Source: an uncultured Alphaproteobacteria bacterium (GTDB lineage: Bacteria; Pseudomonadota; Alphaproteobacteria; CAAGCB01; CAG-977). From it: a stretch of 64,000 bases of DNA. This document shows positions 7,588 to 16,196 of this stretch, one piece after another. The stretch is taken from positions 1 to 64,000 of the forward strand of contig CAKQWA010000008.1 of NCBI GenBank assembly GCA_934277945.1. The letters run 5' to 3'. A program made the translations under genes and the position numbers. Below the pieces are notes generated by a model. It was not told the origin of the DNA. It saw nothing but the letters and a program-made list of their open reading frames with translations, and searched no databases. The first letter of the stretch is position 1. The number at the start of each line of letters is the position of its first letter.

Positions 7588-7860
7588 CGCACCGCTCGCC
7601 AGAACCGAAACGCCGCATTGAAGTTGCGTAATCTCACCAATATCGGAACGTCACGCCGAACAGCGTAATTTTCCGCACCCAAAATCGCACCGCTTATCAA
7701 AACCAAAACGCCGCACCGAAGTTGCGTCATCTCACCAATATCGGAATGTCGCGTTGGAACAGCGTAATTTTCCGCACCCGAAATCGCGCCGTGCGCTCTT
7801 AAATACTCGCCAGCATCAGAACATCACGCCGGAGCATTTTCAATACTCTCCCGTCAAACG
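7588..7860. repeat. 98-bp tandem repeat, two good copies and a degenerate third
   Basis: Copy 1 begins at 7588 and copy 2 at 7686. Both start CGCACCGCT and share AAGTTGCGT, CTCACCAATATCGGAA and ACAGCGTAATTTTCCGCACC at the same offsets; the spacing is 98 bp. From about 7785 a third copy is recognisable but degraded (CGCCAGCATCAGAACATCAC for the CACCAATATCGGAACGTCAC part). At its end a short unit, TCTCCCGTCAAACG, is itself repeated twice. The unit is not a multiple of three and shows no coding sense. Confidence 0.75.
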
Positions 7861-7999
7861 TCATTCTCCCGTCAAACGTCCGTGCCGAACCGCATCATCG
7901 TCCGCCCTGAAATCGCCCGAACGTCCGTCCTTAAAATTCCGTCTTTGAACCGCGCCAACCTGAATTTCCGTCGCCGCGCGCTTTTCAATCCCATACGAA

Positions 8000-8025
8000 A
8001 AAAGCCCCGATTTCTCGGGGCTTTT
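8000..8025 (-). terminator. Terminator of nifJ
   Basis: An 11-bp perfect stem AAAAGCCCCGA / TCGGGGCTTTT with a 4-nt loop lies 17 nt beyond the nifJ stop and reads into a T run on the minus strand. Confidence 0.9.
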
Positions 8026-8041
8026 CGCTTTTGACAGCCGA

Positions 8042-11000
8042 TTATTTTTCGGCGGCCATGTGTTCGTACAGTTTGCGGCGTTCTTCCACCTGTTCCTGAG
8101 CGTACTGAACCAGATGTTCGTAACGTTCGGGATTGGCTTTCTTGACCTGCAAGAAACGACCTTCGTTCGCCATGAAGTCGGCAATCGGTTTCGTCGGCGC
8201 TTTGGAGTCCAACTGCAAACCGGGTTTGCCTTCGGCAACGCGGCGCGGGTCGAAACGGTACAAGGGCCAGAAGCCTGTTTCGACAGCGTTTTTCTGGTGT
8301 TCCAGACCGTTCTTGTCGATTTCGTAGGTGTGGTTGATGCAGTGCGAATACGCAATGATCAATGACGGTCCGTTGTACGATTCCGCTTCGACGAACGCTT
8401 TGATCGTCTGGGCGTCGTTTGCGCCCAAAGCAATCTGCGCGACGTAGACGTTTTCGGACGCCATGGCAATCATGCCCAAGTCCTTGCGGGGCAGAGCCTT
8501 GCCGGCGACGGCGAATTTCGCGGAAGCGCCGATCGGGGTCGCTTTGGACTGCTGTCCGCCCGTGTTGGAGTACACGTTCGTGTCCAAAACCAAGATGTTG
8601 ACGTTCTTGCCCGAATACAGCACATGGTCCAGACCGCCGTAACCGATGTCGTACGCCCAGCCGTCGCCGCCGATCGTCCAAACGGATTTTTCGACAAAGT
8701 AGTCGGCGACTTCGCTCAACGCTTTCGCTTCGTCGGACTTCATGCCGTTCAGTTTCGCTTTCAGGGCTTCGACGCGTTCGCGCTGTTCCTTGATCTGCGC
8801 TTCGTCAGCCTGCGGAGCGGTCAAAATCGCGTTGACCAGATCGCCGCCGATGTCGCTTTCCAGACCTTTAATCAGCTGGGAGGCGTAGTTCTTCTGGAAG
8901 TCGACGGACAAGCGCATGCCCAGACCGAATTCGGCGGCGTCTTCAAACAAGGAGTTCGACCACGCGGGACCGCGTCCGTTGATGTCTTTGGCATACGGCG
9001 TCGTCGGCAGGTTGCCGCCGTAAATCGACGAGCAGCCCGTCGCGTTCGCAATCAGCAAACGGTCGCCGAACAACTGCGTCAGCAATTTGACGTACGGCGT
9101 TTCGCCGCAGCCCGCGCAAGCGCCGGAGAACTCGAACAAAGGACGGAGCAACTGGACGTTTTTGACCAGCTTCTTTTCGATCTTCGTGCGATCGACGTCA
9201 GGCAACTGCATGAAGAAGTCGAAGTTCTTCTTTTCCTGTTCCAGATGCGTGTTGATCGGTTCCATGTTGACGGCGTGCTTGGTTTCGTCCGCCTTGTTTT
9301 TGGCGGGGCAGGCGCGCGTGCACAGCGAGCATCCCGTGCAGTCTTCCGGAGCGACCTGAATGATAAACGCGGAGTCCGCGAATTCCTTGCCTTTGAAGGC
9401 GGCGGATTTGAAGCCCTCGGGCGCGTTTTTCAATTCGGCGTTGGAAACGACTTTCGCGCGGATGGCGGCGTGCGGGCAAACCATGGCGCACTTGCCGCAC
9501 TGGATGCAGATCGACGGATCCCAAACGGGAATGTCGGACGCGATGCAGCGTTTTTCGTACTGCGTCGTCGCCGTCGGCCAAGTGCCGTCCGCCGTCCATT
9601 CCAAATCGGACACTTTCAGTTCTTCGCCGCGTCCTTCCAAAATCGCGCCTTCGATTTTGCGCACGACTTCGGGAGCGGTGGCGGGAACGCCCGGCAGACG
9701 ATGTTTTTTCGACGTCGGTTTGTCCGTCACTTTGATTTCGTGCAGATGTTCCAAAGAAGCGTCAATCGCGTCCCAGTTCTTCTTCACGACCGCGTCGCCT
9801 TTTTTGGCGTACGTTTTTTGCGCGTATTCCTTAATTTTGGCGATGGCTTCGTCTTTGGGCAGAACACCGGACAAAGCGAAGTAGCACGTCTGCATGATCG
9901 TGTTGATGCGGCGGCCCATGCCGGTCGCTTTCGCGACTTCGACCGCGTCGATCGAGTACAGTTTGATGTGCTTTTTAATGATTTCTTCCTGCACTTCGAC
10001 GGGCAGTTCATCCCAAACTTCTTCGGGTTTGAACGGCGCGTTCAACAGGAACACGGCGCCTTCGTCCGCCTGCGCCAGCATATCGATCTTTTCAAGGAAC
10101 GGCAGGTGGTGGCACGCGATGAACGACGCTTTGTTAATCAAGTACGGCGCGTTGATGACGTGGTTGGCAAAACGCAGGTGGGAGGTCGTCATTGCGCCCG
10201 ATTTTTTGGAATCGTACACAAAGTACGCCTGACCGTAGGTGCCGTCGCGTCCCGCGATGATCTTGATGGAGTTTTTGTTCGCGCCGACCGTGCCGTCCGC
10301 GCCCAAACCGAAGAAGATGGCGCGTTTGACGTCTTCGTCTTCAATGTCGAACGAGCTGTCGACGGGCAGGGACAGGTTGGTCACGTCGTCGGTGATGCCG
10401 ACCGTGAAGCGCGTTTTCGCGTCTTCTTTTTCGGCGTTTTCAAACACGGCTTTCGCCATGGCGGGCGTGTATTCTTTGGAAGACAGACCGTATCTGCCGC
10501 CGATGACGCGAGGCATGGTTTTGATTTTGCCCGCGGCGTAAGCGTCGGCGACGGCGGAAACAACGTCCAAATACATCGGTTCGCCTTGCGAGCCCGCTTC
10601 TTTCGTGCGGTCCATGACGGCAATCGTTTTCACGGTCGCGGGCAGGGCTTCGATCAGGGCTTCGGCGGGGAACGGACGATACAGATGAACTTTCAGAACG
10701 CCGTATTTCTTGTTTGTCAGATGACGCACGGTGGCTTCGGTCGTGTCCGCGCCCGAACCCATGATGACGACGACCTGTTCGGCGTCTTTCGCGCCGACGT
10801 AATCGACCAGGTGGTACCGGCGGCCCGTAATCTGCGCGTATTTGTCCATCGCTTCCTGAACGATCGCGGGGACTTTTTCATAATACGGGTTGGCGGCTTC
10901 GCGAATCTGGAAGAACACGTCCGCGTTCTGCGCCGTGCCGCGCACCAGCGGGTGATCCGGCGTCAAAGCGTTCGTGCGGTTGAACGTCGTCGGCAGACCT

Positions 11001-11593
11001 TCGACGAATTTTTTCAGGTCTTCGTCGGAAATGACGTTGATTTTGTTGATTTCGTGCGACGTGCGGAAACCGTCGAAGAAGTGCATGAACGACACGCGGG
11101 ATTTCAGCGTCGCGTATTGGGCGATCGCCGCCATGTCCTGCGCTTCCTGCACGTTGTTCGAGCACAGCATCGCCAAACCGATCTGGCGGCAGGCCATGAC
11201 GTCGGAATGATCGCCGAAAATGGACAGGGCGTGCGTCGCGACGGCGCGCGCGGCAACGTGAATGACGAACGGAGTCAATTCGCCGGCGATTTTGTACAGG
11301 TTCGGAATCATCAAAAGCAAGCCCTGCGACGCCGTGAAAGTGGTCGTCAAAGCGCCCGCCTGCAACGAGCCGTGAACGGCGCCGATAGCGCCCGCTTCGG
11401 ACTGCATTTCGTAAATTTCGGGAACTTTGCCCCAAATGTTTTTGACACCCTGTGCCGCCCAAGCGTCAGCCCATTCGCCCATAGGGGACGACGGCGTAAT
11501 CGGGTAGATAACGGCGACTTCATTCAGACGATGCGCAACACCTGCCGTGGCTTCGTTGGCGTCCATCATCTTCATCGTGGTTTTTTCCGCCAT
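8042..11593 (-). CDS. nifJ: Pyruvate:ferredoxin (flavodoxin) oxidoreductase
   Basis: This 1183-aa protein is the normal length for a single-chain PFOR, which oxidatively decarboxylates pyruvate to acetyl-CoA and CO2 and reduces ferredoxin. ATG 11593 is chosen because GGAGGAA lies 7 nt upstream. All parts are present. The N-terminal domain shows YPITPSSPMGEWADAW. A ferredoxin-like insert has two 4Fe-4S motifs, CIQCGKCAMVCP (about residue 695) and CTGCSLCTRACP (about 750). The C-terminal thiamine-pyrophosphate domain has CAGCGETPY (about 824), the GCSSIYGG loop, and the late Cys in SHCINHTYEID (about 1084). It implies anaerobic pyruvate metabolism. Together with the hydrogenase maturation genes at 61.5 kb it suggests electrons go to H2. 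Confidence 0.97.
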   Translation of the reverse strand: MAEKTTMKMMDANEATAGVAHRLNEVAVIYPITPSSPMGEWADAWAAQGVKNIWGKVPEIYEMQSEAGAIGAVHGSLQAGALTTTFTASQGLLLMIPNLYKIAGELTPFVIHVAARAVATHALSIFGDHSDVMACRQIGLAMLCSNNVQEAQDMAAIAQYATLKSRVSFMHFFDGFRTSHEINKINVISDEDLKKFVEGLPTTFNRTNALTPDHPLVRGTAQNADVFFQIREAANPYYEKVPAIVQEAMDKYAQITGRRYHLVDYVGAKDAEQVVVIMGSGADTTEATVRHLTNKKYGVLKVHLYRPFPAEALIEALPATVKTIAVMDRTKEAGSQGEPMYLDVVSAVADAYAAGKIKTMPRVIGGRYGLSSKEYTPAMAKAVFENAEKEDAKTRFTVGITDDVTNLSLPVDSSFDIEDEDVKRAIFFGLGADGTVGANKNSIKIIAGRDGTYGQAYFVYDSKKSGAMTTSHLRFANHVINAPYLINKASFIACHHLPFLEKIDMLAQADEGAVFLLNAPFKPEEVWDELPVEVQEEIIKKHIKLYSIDAVEVAKATGMGRRINTIMQTCYFALSGVLPKDEAIAKIKEYAQKTYAKKGDAVVKKNWDAIDASLEHLHEIKVTDKPTSKKHRLPGVPATAPEVVRKIEGAILEGRGEELKVSDLEWTADGTWPTATTQYEKRCIASDIPVWDPSICIQCGKCAMVCPHAAIRAKVVSNAELKNAPEGFKSAAFKGKEFADSAFIIQVAPEDCTGCSLCTRACPAKNKADETKHAVNMEPINTHLEQEKKNFDFFMQLPDVDRTKIEKKLVKNVQLLRPLFEFSGACAGCGETPYVKLLTQLFGDRLLIANATGCSSIYGGNLPTTPYAKDINGRGPAWSNSLFEDAAEFGLGMRLSVDFQKNYASQLIKGLESDIGGDLVNAILTAPQADEAQIKEQRERVEALKAKLNGMKSDEAKALSEVADYFVEKSVWTIGGDGWAYDIGYGGLDHVLYSGKNVNILVLDTNVYSNTGGQQSKATPIGASAKFAVAGKALPRKDLGMIAMASENVYVAQIALGANDAQTIKAFVEAESYNGPSLIIAYSHCINHTYEIDKNGLEHQKNAVETGFWPLYRFDPRRVAEGKPGLQLDSKAPTKPIADFMANEGRFLQVKKANPERYEHLVQYAQEQVEERRKLYEHMAAEK

Positions 11594-11689
11594 GGAATGT
11601 TTCCTCCAAAGAATTTCAACAATTTTCACAATCGGGATTGCTTTTAAAAGACCGTTTCAAACGAATCGCCTTTCGGACAAAATCGTTTG

Positions 11690-11716
11690 ATTATATTCGG
11701 ATTCGTTGAAAATCCG
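11690..11716 (-). promoter_or_regulatory. Candidate nifJ -10 box and adjoining dyad
   Basis: On the minus strand a perfect TATAAT lies at 11690-11695, about 97 nt before the nifJ ATG; no good -35 is present at the usual distance. Next to it, CGGATT (11698-11703) and AATCCG (11711-11716) form a dyad over the place where the -35 would be, which suggests an activator or repressor site. The whole gap 11594-11918 between nifJ and rnhB holds no gene. Confidence 0.4.
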
Positions 11717-11918
11717 CGCTTTTTTGCCGTTTTTGCAGTTTTTAAACGCACTCCTGTTGCAAACGACGATACTTTACTCTACAAAGGATGTGTCTTCAAC
11801 CGTTTTTTAAGATTTTTTGCCGATTTGTTTTTTTTCGCGCCCGATGCGAAGTAAATGCTGGAAACGGACGAAAAGTTTTGTTATTATACGCGGGTACAAA
11901 ACAAACCGAGGATGTGAA

Positions 11919-12569
11919 ATGCCCGATTTTTCCGTTGAACAGTCCATTTTGGAACACGCCATCGACCTGCTGATGCCGCCTTGCGCGGGGCTGATCGCCG
12001 GCGTGGACGAAGCCGGTCGCGGTCCTTGGGCGGGACCCGTCGTCGCGGCGGCCGTCATTTTCCCCGATTTGAAAATTTCAAAATATCTGGCGGAAAATCT
12101 GAACGATTCCAAAAAGATTTCCACGTCCAAAAGAAAGCATCTGTTTGAAAAATTGTACGATTCCGGCGCGTTTATCGGCGTCGGGCAGGCGAGCGTGCAG
12201 GAAATCGACGAACTGAACATCTTGCAGGCGACCTTCCTTGCCATGCGCCGAGCCATTGCGGATTTGCCCGTGCCGCCCGTGTACGCGCTGGTCGACGGCA
12301 ACCGCGAGCCGTCCGAATTTCCGTGTCCCGTCAGGACGCTGGTCAAGGGCGACGCGTTGAGCCTTTCCGTCGCCGCCGCCTCCATTGTCGCCAAAGTCAC
12401 CCGTGACAAGATTATGGCGGATTTGGCGCAGCAATTCCCGTTCTACGCGTGGGAGAAAAACGCGGGATACGGTACAGCCGCCCACGAAAAAGGCTTGCGC
12501 GATTACGGCATTTGCGTGCATCACCGCAAATCGTTCGAGCCGATTAAAAAATTTCTGGAAAACGGCTGA
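11919..12569 (+). CDS. rnhB: Ribonuclease HII
   Basis: This 216-aa enzyme cleaves RNA in RNA/DNA hybrids and at single misincorporated ribonucleotides. The start is ATG 11919, with GAGG 6 nt upstream; an upstream extension of the frame is not conserved-looking. The catalytic DE pair is in GVDEAGRGPWAGPVVAAAV (D30, E31), followed by NDSKKIS, the third acidic residue D126 in ALVDGN, and KGDALSLSVAAASIVAKV. The C-terminal GYGTAAHEKGLRDYG is also typical. It is monocistronic, ahead of an imperfect terminator. Confidence 0.95.
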   Translation: MPDFSVEQSILEHAIDLLMPPCAGLIAGVDEAGRGPWAGPVVAAAVIFPDLKISKYLAENLNDSKKISTSKRKHLFEKLYDSGAFIGVGQASVQEIDELNILQATFLAMRRAIADLPVPPVYALVDGNREPSEFPCPVRTLVKGDALSLSVAAASIVAKVTRDKIMADLAQQFPFYAWEKNAGYGTAAHEKGLRDYGICVHHRKSFEPIKKFLENG

Positions 12570-12624
12570 CGCGGTTGCGTTTTGCGCCGACGCTTTAAAA
12601 TCGCCTTTTTAGAAGACTCTTTAC

Positions 12625-12662
12625 AAATCGCCTTTTAGAATTAAAGGGGCGGTTTCTTTTTA
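12625..12662 (+). terminator. Terminator after rnhB
   Basis: AAATCGCCTTTT pairs with AAAGGGGCGGTTT (12 pairs, three of them G-T), followed by CTTTTTAT. A near copy of the left arm (AATCGCCTTTTTAGAA) stands 28 nt upstream, so the segment has been duplicated. Confidence 0.6.
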
Positions 12663-12682
12663 TGAATTTTTGCGGGTTGCGC

Positions 12683-12711
12683 TTGACACGGCGCGGGCGG
12701 CGGGGTAAACG
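12683..12711 (+). promoter_or_regulatory. Promoter of the 92-aa gene
   Basis: There is a perfect TTGACA, a 17-nt spacer and TAAACG. The transcript would carry the repeat array at 12717-12830 as its leader. Confidence 0.6.
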
Positions 12712-12716
12712 TGGTC

Positions 12717-12830
12717 GCACGAAAGAGGCGCGTCCCTTTGCGCAAAAAGGGAGCGTCATCTCTCGCGTAAAAGGGGCGTGTTTCCCCGCGCAAAAAGGGG
12801 AGCGTCGTTTTCCGCACGAAAGGGGTTGTC
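12717..12830 (+). repeat. Five tandem 23-26-bp units, each holding a Shine-Dalgarno-like AAAGGGG
   Basis: Units start at 12717, 12740, 12765, 12788 and 12814. Each begins GCRYR, continues with A-runs and G-runs (AAAGAGG, AAAAAGGGAG, AAAAGGGG, AAAAAGGGGAG, AAAGGGG) and then GCGTC or a similar block with pyrimidines. The last unit supplies the ribosome-binding site of the gene at 12831. The array lies wholly between promoter and start codon. Confidence 0.7.
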
Positions 12831-13109
12831 ATGGACGGTTTTGCGGTTGATTTACTTGAAGGTCACAACGGGGAGGAGCCCGTTATCGCCATTGACGCCC
12901 TGTCGGGACAGCCCGATTTGCCGACGCTGGTTTTGCGGTCGGACAACGAGGGGATTTTGTACCGCAACGGCGAGCAATTCGTCGAGGTGATGAACATTGA
13001 CCGCGCGGCGTTCGACTTTTTAAGCCGGCAGGGAAAAATCCTGATTGCCGAAGTCACACCCGAAGGCGTGTCGTCGACCTATTACGCCGACGTCAAGCAG
13101 TTGAACTGA
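12831..13109 (+). CDS. Small protein of unknown function
   Basis: This is a 92-aa soluble protein with no signal peptide; AAAGGGG lies 5 nt before ATG 12831. The composition is ordinary for this genome and acidic, with probable beta strands (EPVIAIDALSG, PTLVLRSDNEGILYRNG, ILIAEVTPEG). No family is recognised. It has its own promoter and an unusual repeat leader. It ends 18 nt before the convergent lipoprotein gene. Confidence 0.7.
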   Translation: MDGFAVDLLEGHNGEEPVIAIDALSGQPDLPTLVLRSDNEGILYRNGEQFVEVMNIDRAAFDFLSRQGKILIAEVTPEGVSSTYYADVKQLN

Positions 13110-13126
13110 TTTTCCTTTAATTTCCG

Positions 13127-13969
13127 TTATTTCAGCGGCAGAGGGCTGACTTTGTAACGCCCCGGCGCGATGCGTTCGCCCGATGTGCGTCTGCCGACGG
13201 TCTGCGCCGCGCTTTCCGGATTGACGGGCGGATTTTCGTCATACGATTTCGGCAGGACGAATTTCTTGGTTTCCGACGGCGGAGCGTTCTTTTGGAAGCG
13301 GAACAGGACGTAGCCCGACCCGCCGCCGAACGCGGGACCCGCGACGCCGACGGAGTAGTTCGCGCCGATGACGCCGTAATCCAAATCGACGTAGTCAATG
13401 GCGAACACGGTCGAAACCAGCGACGTGCCGATGGTGGTGAATTTGCATTTGAAGCCGGTGTCTTCCAAAATCACGGAATCGGCGGATTTGACGAACAGCG
13501 AGTTGTTGGACGGCTGGCACGCGGGCTTCAAGCCGTTGTACAGCATATTGTATTCAAACGCCGCGGTGACGACCTGTTCCTTTTTGTGCAGTTTGACATC
13601 GAACAGTTTCGCCGAATCAATGACGACGGTGGCGGGGCTTGCGCCCGCCTTGATGTTAAACTGGATGTAGTTTTCGACGCACATTCTGGAATTCGGGTCG
13701 GCGTCGCACAAAAGGACGGTCGAATTCAGGTTGTTGTCCAGCAGATTTAAAAGGCTGTTGTACAGAAATTCGCGCGTCATGCCGGTGCGTGCGGGCGCGC
13801 ATTGCTGCGAGCGGCACATGATGACGGACGAGGGGGCTTTCGGCGTGATGATGGTTGTTTGTTCCAAAATGGCGACGGAATCGTTTGCGCAGGCGTTCAG
13901 GGCGCAAAGAAGCGCGGCGACGCCAAAAATCTTGTAAAAAGTATTCTTTTTCGACAAAACAAACCTCAT
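13127..13969 (-). CDS. Predicted lipoprotein of unknown function
   Basis: This 280-aa protein has an N-terminal signal ending in a lipobox (CALNACAND, with the Cys at residue 27). The mature part holds several more Cys (IMCRSQQCAP, LLCDADPNSRMC, KPACQPS, GFKCKFT), which could form disulfides in the periplasm. The C-terminal third is Gly-rich and then Pro-rich and basic (GERIAPGRYKVSPLPL). No domain is recognised. It is probably anchored in the outer membrane. It is convergent with the 92-aa gene and divergent from the nitroreductase gene. Confidence 0.8.
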   Translation of the reverse strand: MRFVLSKKNTFYKIFGVAALLCALNACANDSVAILEQTTIITPKAPSSVIMCRSQQCAPARTGMTREFLYNSLLNLLDNNLNSTVLLCDADPNSRMCVENYIQFNIKAGASPATVVIDSAKLFDVKLHKKEQVVTAAFEYNMLYNGLKPACQPSNNSLFVKSADSVILEDTGFKCKFTTIGTSLVSTVFAIDYVDLDYGVIGANYSVGVAGPAFGGGSGYVLFRFQKNAPPSETKKFVLPKSYDENPPVNPESAAQTVGRRTSGERIAPGRYKVSPLPLK

Positions 13970-14121
13970 TCAAAAGCGAAAACTTCCTTATACACAATAT
14001 CATTTTTATCAACGTATGCAAGGATTTCGTTAAAAAGACCTCTTTTTTTGCCTGACATAAAAGCCAGATTGCCCTTTTTGACGGAAATTCTAATCTGAAA
14101 CAAACACCAAAGGGGGAAGTG

Positions 14122-14709
14122 ATGGTCAAGATATTGCCCGAAGACATGGATGTTCTTTTTTATCAGGCGCACACGTTCGTTCAATGGCAGAAAAAGCCCG
14201 TGTCCGCAGAGATTTTAAAAGGCGTGTACGACGCCGCGAAAATGGCGCCGACGGCGGCGAACTGCCAGCCAATGCGCGTCGTGTTCGTCGTGTCGGACGA
14301 AGCGAAAGAAAAATTAAAGCCGTGTCTGGCGCGCGGCAACGTCAACAAGACGATGGCGGCTCCCGCGACGGCGATTATCGCGGGCGACACGCGTTTTTAC
14401 GAAAAACTGCCCGAACTGTTCCCGTTCGGCGACGCGAAATCGTGGTACGAGGGTAATCAGCCGCTGATCGAGGACACGCTTTTGCGCAACACGGCGCTTC
14501 AAGGGGCGTACTTGATTATGGCGGCGCGCGCGTTCGGGCTGGATTGCGGTCCCATGAGCGGCTTCGACAATCAAAAACTTGACGCCGCGTTCTTTCAGGA
14601 CGGGCGGTTCAAATCGAATTTCCTGTGCAATTTGGGATACGCCGACAAAACGCATATACCGCCCCGCGCGCCCCGTCCGAGTTTCGAGGACGCGTGCCAA
14701 ATCGCGTAA
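14122..14709 (+). CDS. RutE/HadB-like nitroreductase family protein
   Basis: This 195-aa FMN-dependent protein follows RutE (probable malonic semialdehyde reductase of pyrimidine use) closely along its length: MAPTAANCQPMRVVFV, LARGNVNKTMAAPATAI, ELFPFGDAKSWYEG, then AYLIMAARAFGLDCGPMSGF and SNFLCNLGY. ATG 14122 has GGGGGA 4 nt upstream; GTG 14119 is too close to that site. No other rut gene is nearby, so it may serve as a general 3-oxo-acid or nitro-compound reductase. It is convergent with an FAD oxidoreductase resembling the PreT subunit of pyrimidine reductase. Confidence 0.88.
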   Translation: MVKILPEDMDVLFYQAHTFVQWQKKPVSAEILKGVYDAAKMAPTAANCQPMRVVFVVSDEAKEKLKPCLARGNVNKTMAAPATAIIAGDTRFYEKLPELFPFGDAKSWYEGNQPLIEDTLLRNTALQGAYLIMAARAFGLDCGPMSGFDNQKLDAAFFQDGRFKSNFLCNLGYADKTHIPPRAPRPSFEDACQIA

Positions 14710-14732
14710 TGCGGAAAGGGTGAACGGCGGGG

Positions 14733-16034
14733 TTAAACGGCGGGTTTGACGTCCGCGTCCAAATCCAGCCCTTCGGCGACGGTGCAACTTTTTGCCTTGT
14801 ATTCGACGTCTTTGTTGATCGGGCAAAAGACTTCTTCCGTTTCGCCCGTCAAAACGGTGTGCAGTTGGTAGGCGGCGTTTTTGCCGGACGCGACCGCTTC
14901 CACGACCGTCGAGCCGCCGTGATCGCAATCGCCCGCGTAAATCACGCGTTCCATCTGCTTTTTCGGATCGGCGTGCGCGCCGACCGCCATGACGACGTAC
15001 TTAAAGTCGGGACGGGGAATCGTCGTGTCGGGGATGTCTTCCAGTTTTTTGCCGTTGAAGCGCGTTTTGCAGGTCAAAAGCGTCAGCGTGTCGCCCTCGC
15101 GGATGATTTTTTTGACGCGCGTCATGCTTGTGATGTCGATGTAGTTGTCCAAAAGACGCTGTCTGTCCTCGCCCGTCAGCGACATATCGGCGATGCGCCG
15201 GCGCACGAACATTTCAACGCTCGACGCGCCTTGCTTCGCCGCCGTGACCGCGCAGTCCGTCGCCACCGCGCCGCCGCCCAGAACCGCGACGTTGCCGCCG
15301 GTGACGTAATCTTCGGGGGTCGACAGGTACGCTTTGAACGGAATGGTCAGATTCTCGCCCTCGATGCCCATGACGGTCGGTTTTTGCGTGCCGACCGCGT
15401 AAATCACGCCGTCGTAGCCGTCTTTCAGCAAATCGGCGGGATTCGCGACGTAGGTGTTTTTCAAAAGGCGGATGTCGCCGAACGATTTGATGAAATCCCA
15501 GTCTTTTTTAATAACGTCGAGCGGCAGGCGTTCGTCGGGAATCAGTTTCGCCGCGCCGCCGATTTCCGAAGACGCTTCCAAAACCGTGATGCTGTACCCT
15601 TTGCGCGCGAGGACGGCGGTTGCCGCCATGCCTGCGGGACCCGCGCCGACGACGGCGACGTTCATGCCGTTTTGCGCGACCGGATGCGGCGCCGCCATGG
15701 GCATACCGCGCGCTTTTTTCAAAATCGTCGCTTGAACGGCGGAAATTTTGACCGGATTGTCCAAATTCTGACGCACGCAGACTTTCATGCAGAATCTGTC
15801 GGCGGGGCAGGTCAGACCGCACATTTCGCCGAGCGGATTCGATTTCAAAATGTTGCGCGCCGCTTTTTCATAATCCTGCGGCGTCCCGTTTTTCGCCAAA
15901 GTGATGAAATCGGCGGGGGAGCAGTTCGACGGACACGCTTTCATGCAGGGTTTGCCCTTGCATTGCAGACAATGCGACAACTCGCTTTTTAATTGAGCGT
16001 CGGTCAGATAGAGTTTTTTTTCCGCAACAGTCAT
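14733..16034 (-). CDS. FAD/NAD(P) oxidoreductase of the GltD/PreT type
   Basis: This 433-aa protein is chosen to start at ATG 16034 (MTVAEKKLYLTDAQ). The N-terminal region has the two Cys groups for 4Fe-4S clusters: CLQCKGKPCMKACP (about residues 22-35) and CGLTCPADRFCMKVC (about 72-86). FAD and NAD(P) binding loops follow (VAVVGAGPAGMAAT and VAVLGGGAVATDCA). The late ATDC part and the VIYAGDCDHGGSTVVEAVASG ending are as in glutamate synthase small chain and PreT. It passes electrons from NAD(P)H to a partner subunit; neither GltB nor PreA lies in the window. It could act in pyrimidine reduction, in glutamate synthesis, or as a ferredoxin-NADP reductase partner. Confidence 0.85.
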   Translation of the reverse strand: MTVAEKKLYLTDAQLKSELSHCLQCKGKPCMKACPSNCSPADFITLAKNGTPQDYEKAARNILKSNPLGEMCGLTCPADRFCMKVCVRQNLDNPVKISAVQATILKKARGMPMAAPHPVAQNGMNVAVVGAGPAGMAATAVLARKGYSITVLEASSEIGGAAKLIPDERLPLDVIKKDWDFIKSFGDIRLLKNTYVANPADLLKDGYDGVIYAVGTQKPTVMGIEGENLTIPFKAYLSTPEDYVTGGNVAVLGGGAVATDCAVTAAKQGASSVEMFVRRRIADMSLTGEDRQRLLDNYIDITSMTRVKKIIREGDTLTLLTCKTRFNGKKLEDIPDTTIPRPDFKYVVMAVGAHADPKKQMERVIYAGDCDHGGSTVVEAVASGKNAAYQLHTVLTGETEEVFCPINKDVEYKAKSCTVAEGLDLDADVKPAV

Positions 16035-16118
16035 GATCTCAACCGTAAAAAAGCCTGAAACGCCGATTGTTATAGGAAAAAAAATCGGCTTTGTACAGTT
16101 GTTTTTTTTTATTTTGTC

Positions 16119-16146
16119 TTGCAACCCCGAAAGATGTCGCTATACT
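16119..16146 (+). promoter_or_regulatory. Promoter of yajC-secD-secF
   Basis: TTGCAA, a 16-nt spacer and TATACT end 51 nt upstream of the yajC ATG. A good ribosome-binding site (AGGGAGATG) follows. Confidence 0.6.
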
Positions 16147-16196
16147 CTGATTAAAATTTTTTTAACCTTTATGTAACGTTACAGGGAGATGTCCTC

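Larger units (their letters stand above)
6459..7997. other. 1.5-kb stretch without a credible gene
   Basis: No frame here shows a recognisable protein. The open frames are Arg-rich or low in sense and lack ribosome-binding sites. It holds a series of dyads: a perfect 10-bp hairpin GACCGCCTTT / AAAGGCGGTC at 6924-6947, GTTTTGAC / GTCAAAAC arms at about 6983-7028, ATCCCCGA / TCGGGGAT at about 7028-7052, and a 98-bp tandem repeat at 7588-7860. No tRNA, tmRNA or RNase P signature was found. It may be decayed DNA or carry an unrecognised structured RNA. Confidence 0.5.

Noticed and set aside
8624..11647. Long open frame of about 1000 codons on the plus strand opposite nifJ
   Set aside because: Its product is Arg/Phe/Val-rich with no motif and mirrors the codon pattern of nifJ; PFOR on the other strand is certain.
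12717..12830. CRISPR array
   Set aside because: The five units are 23-26 bp placed directly end to end with no spacers, and no cas gene is near.
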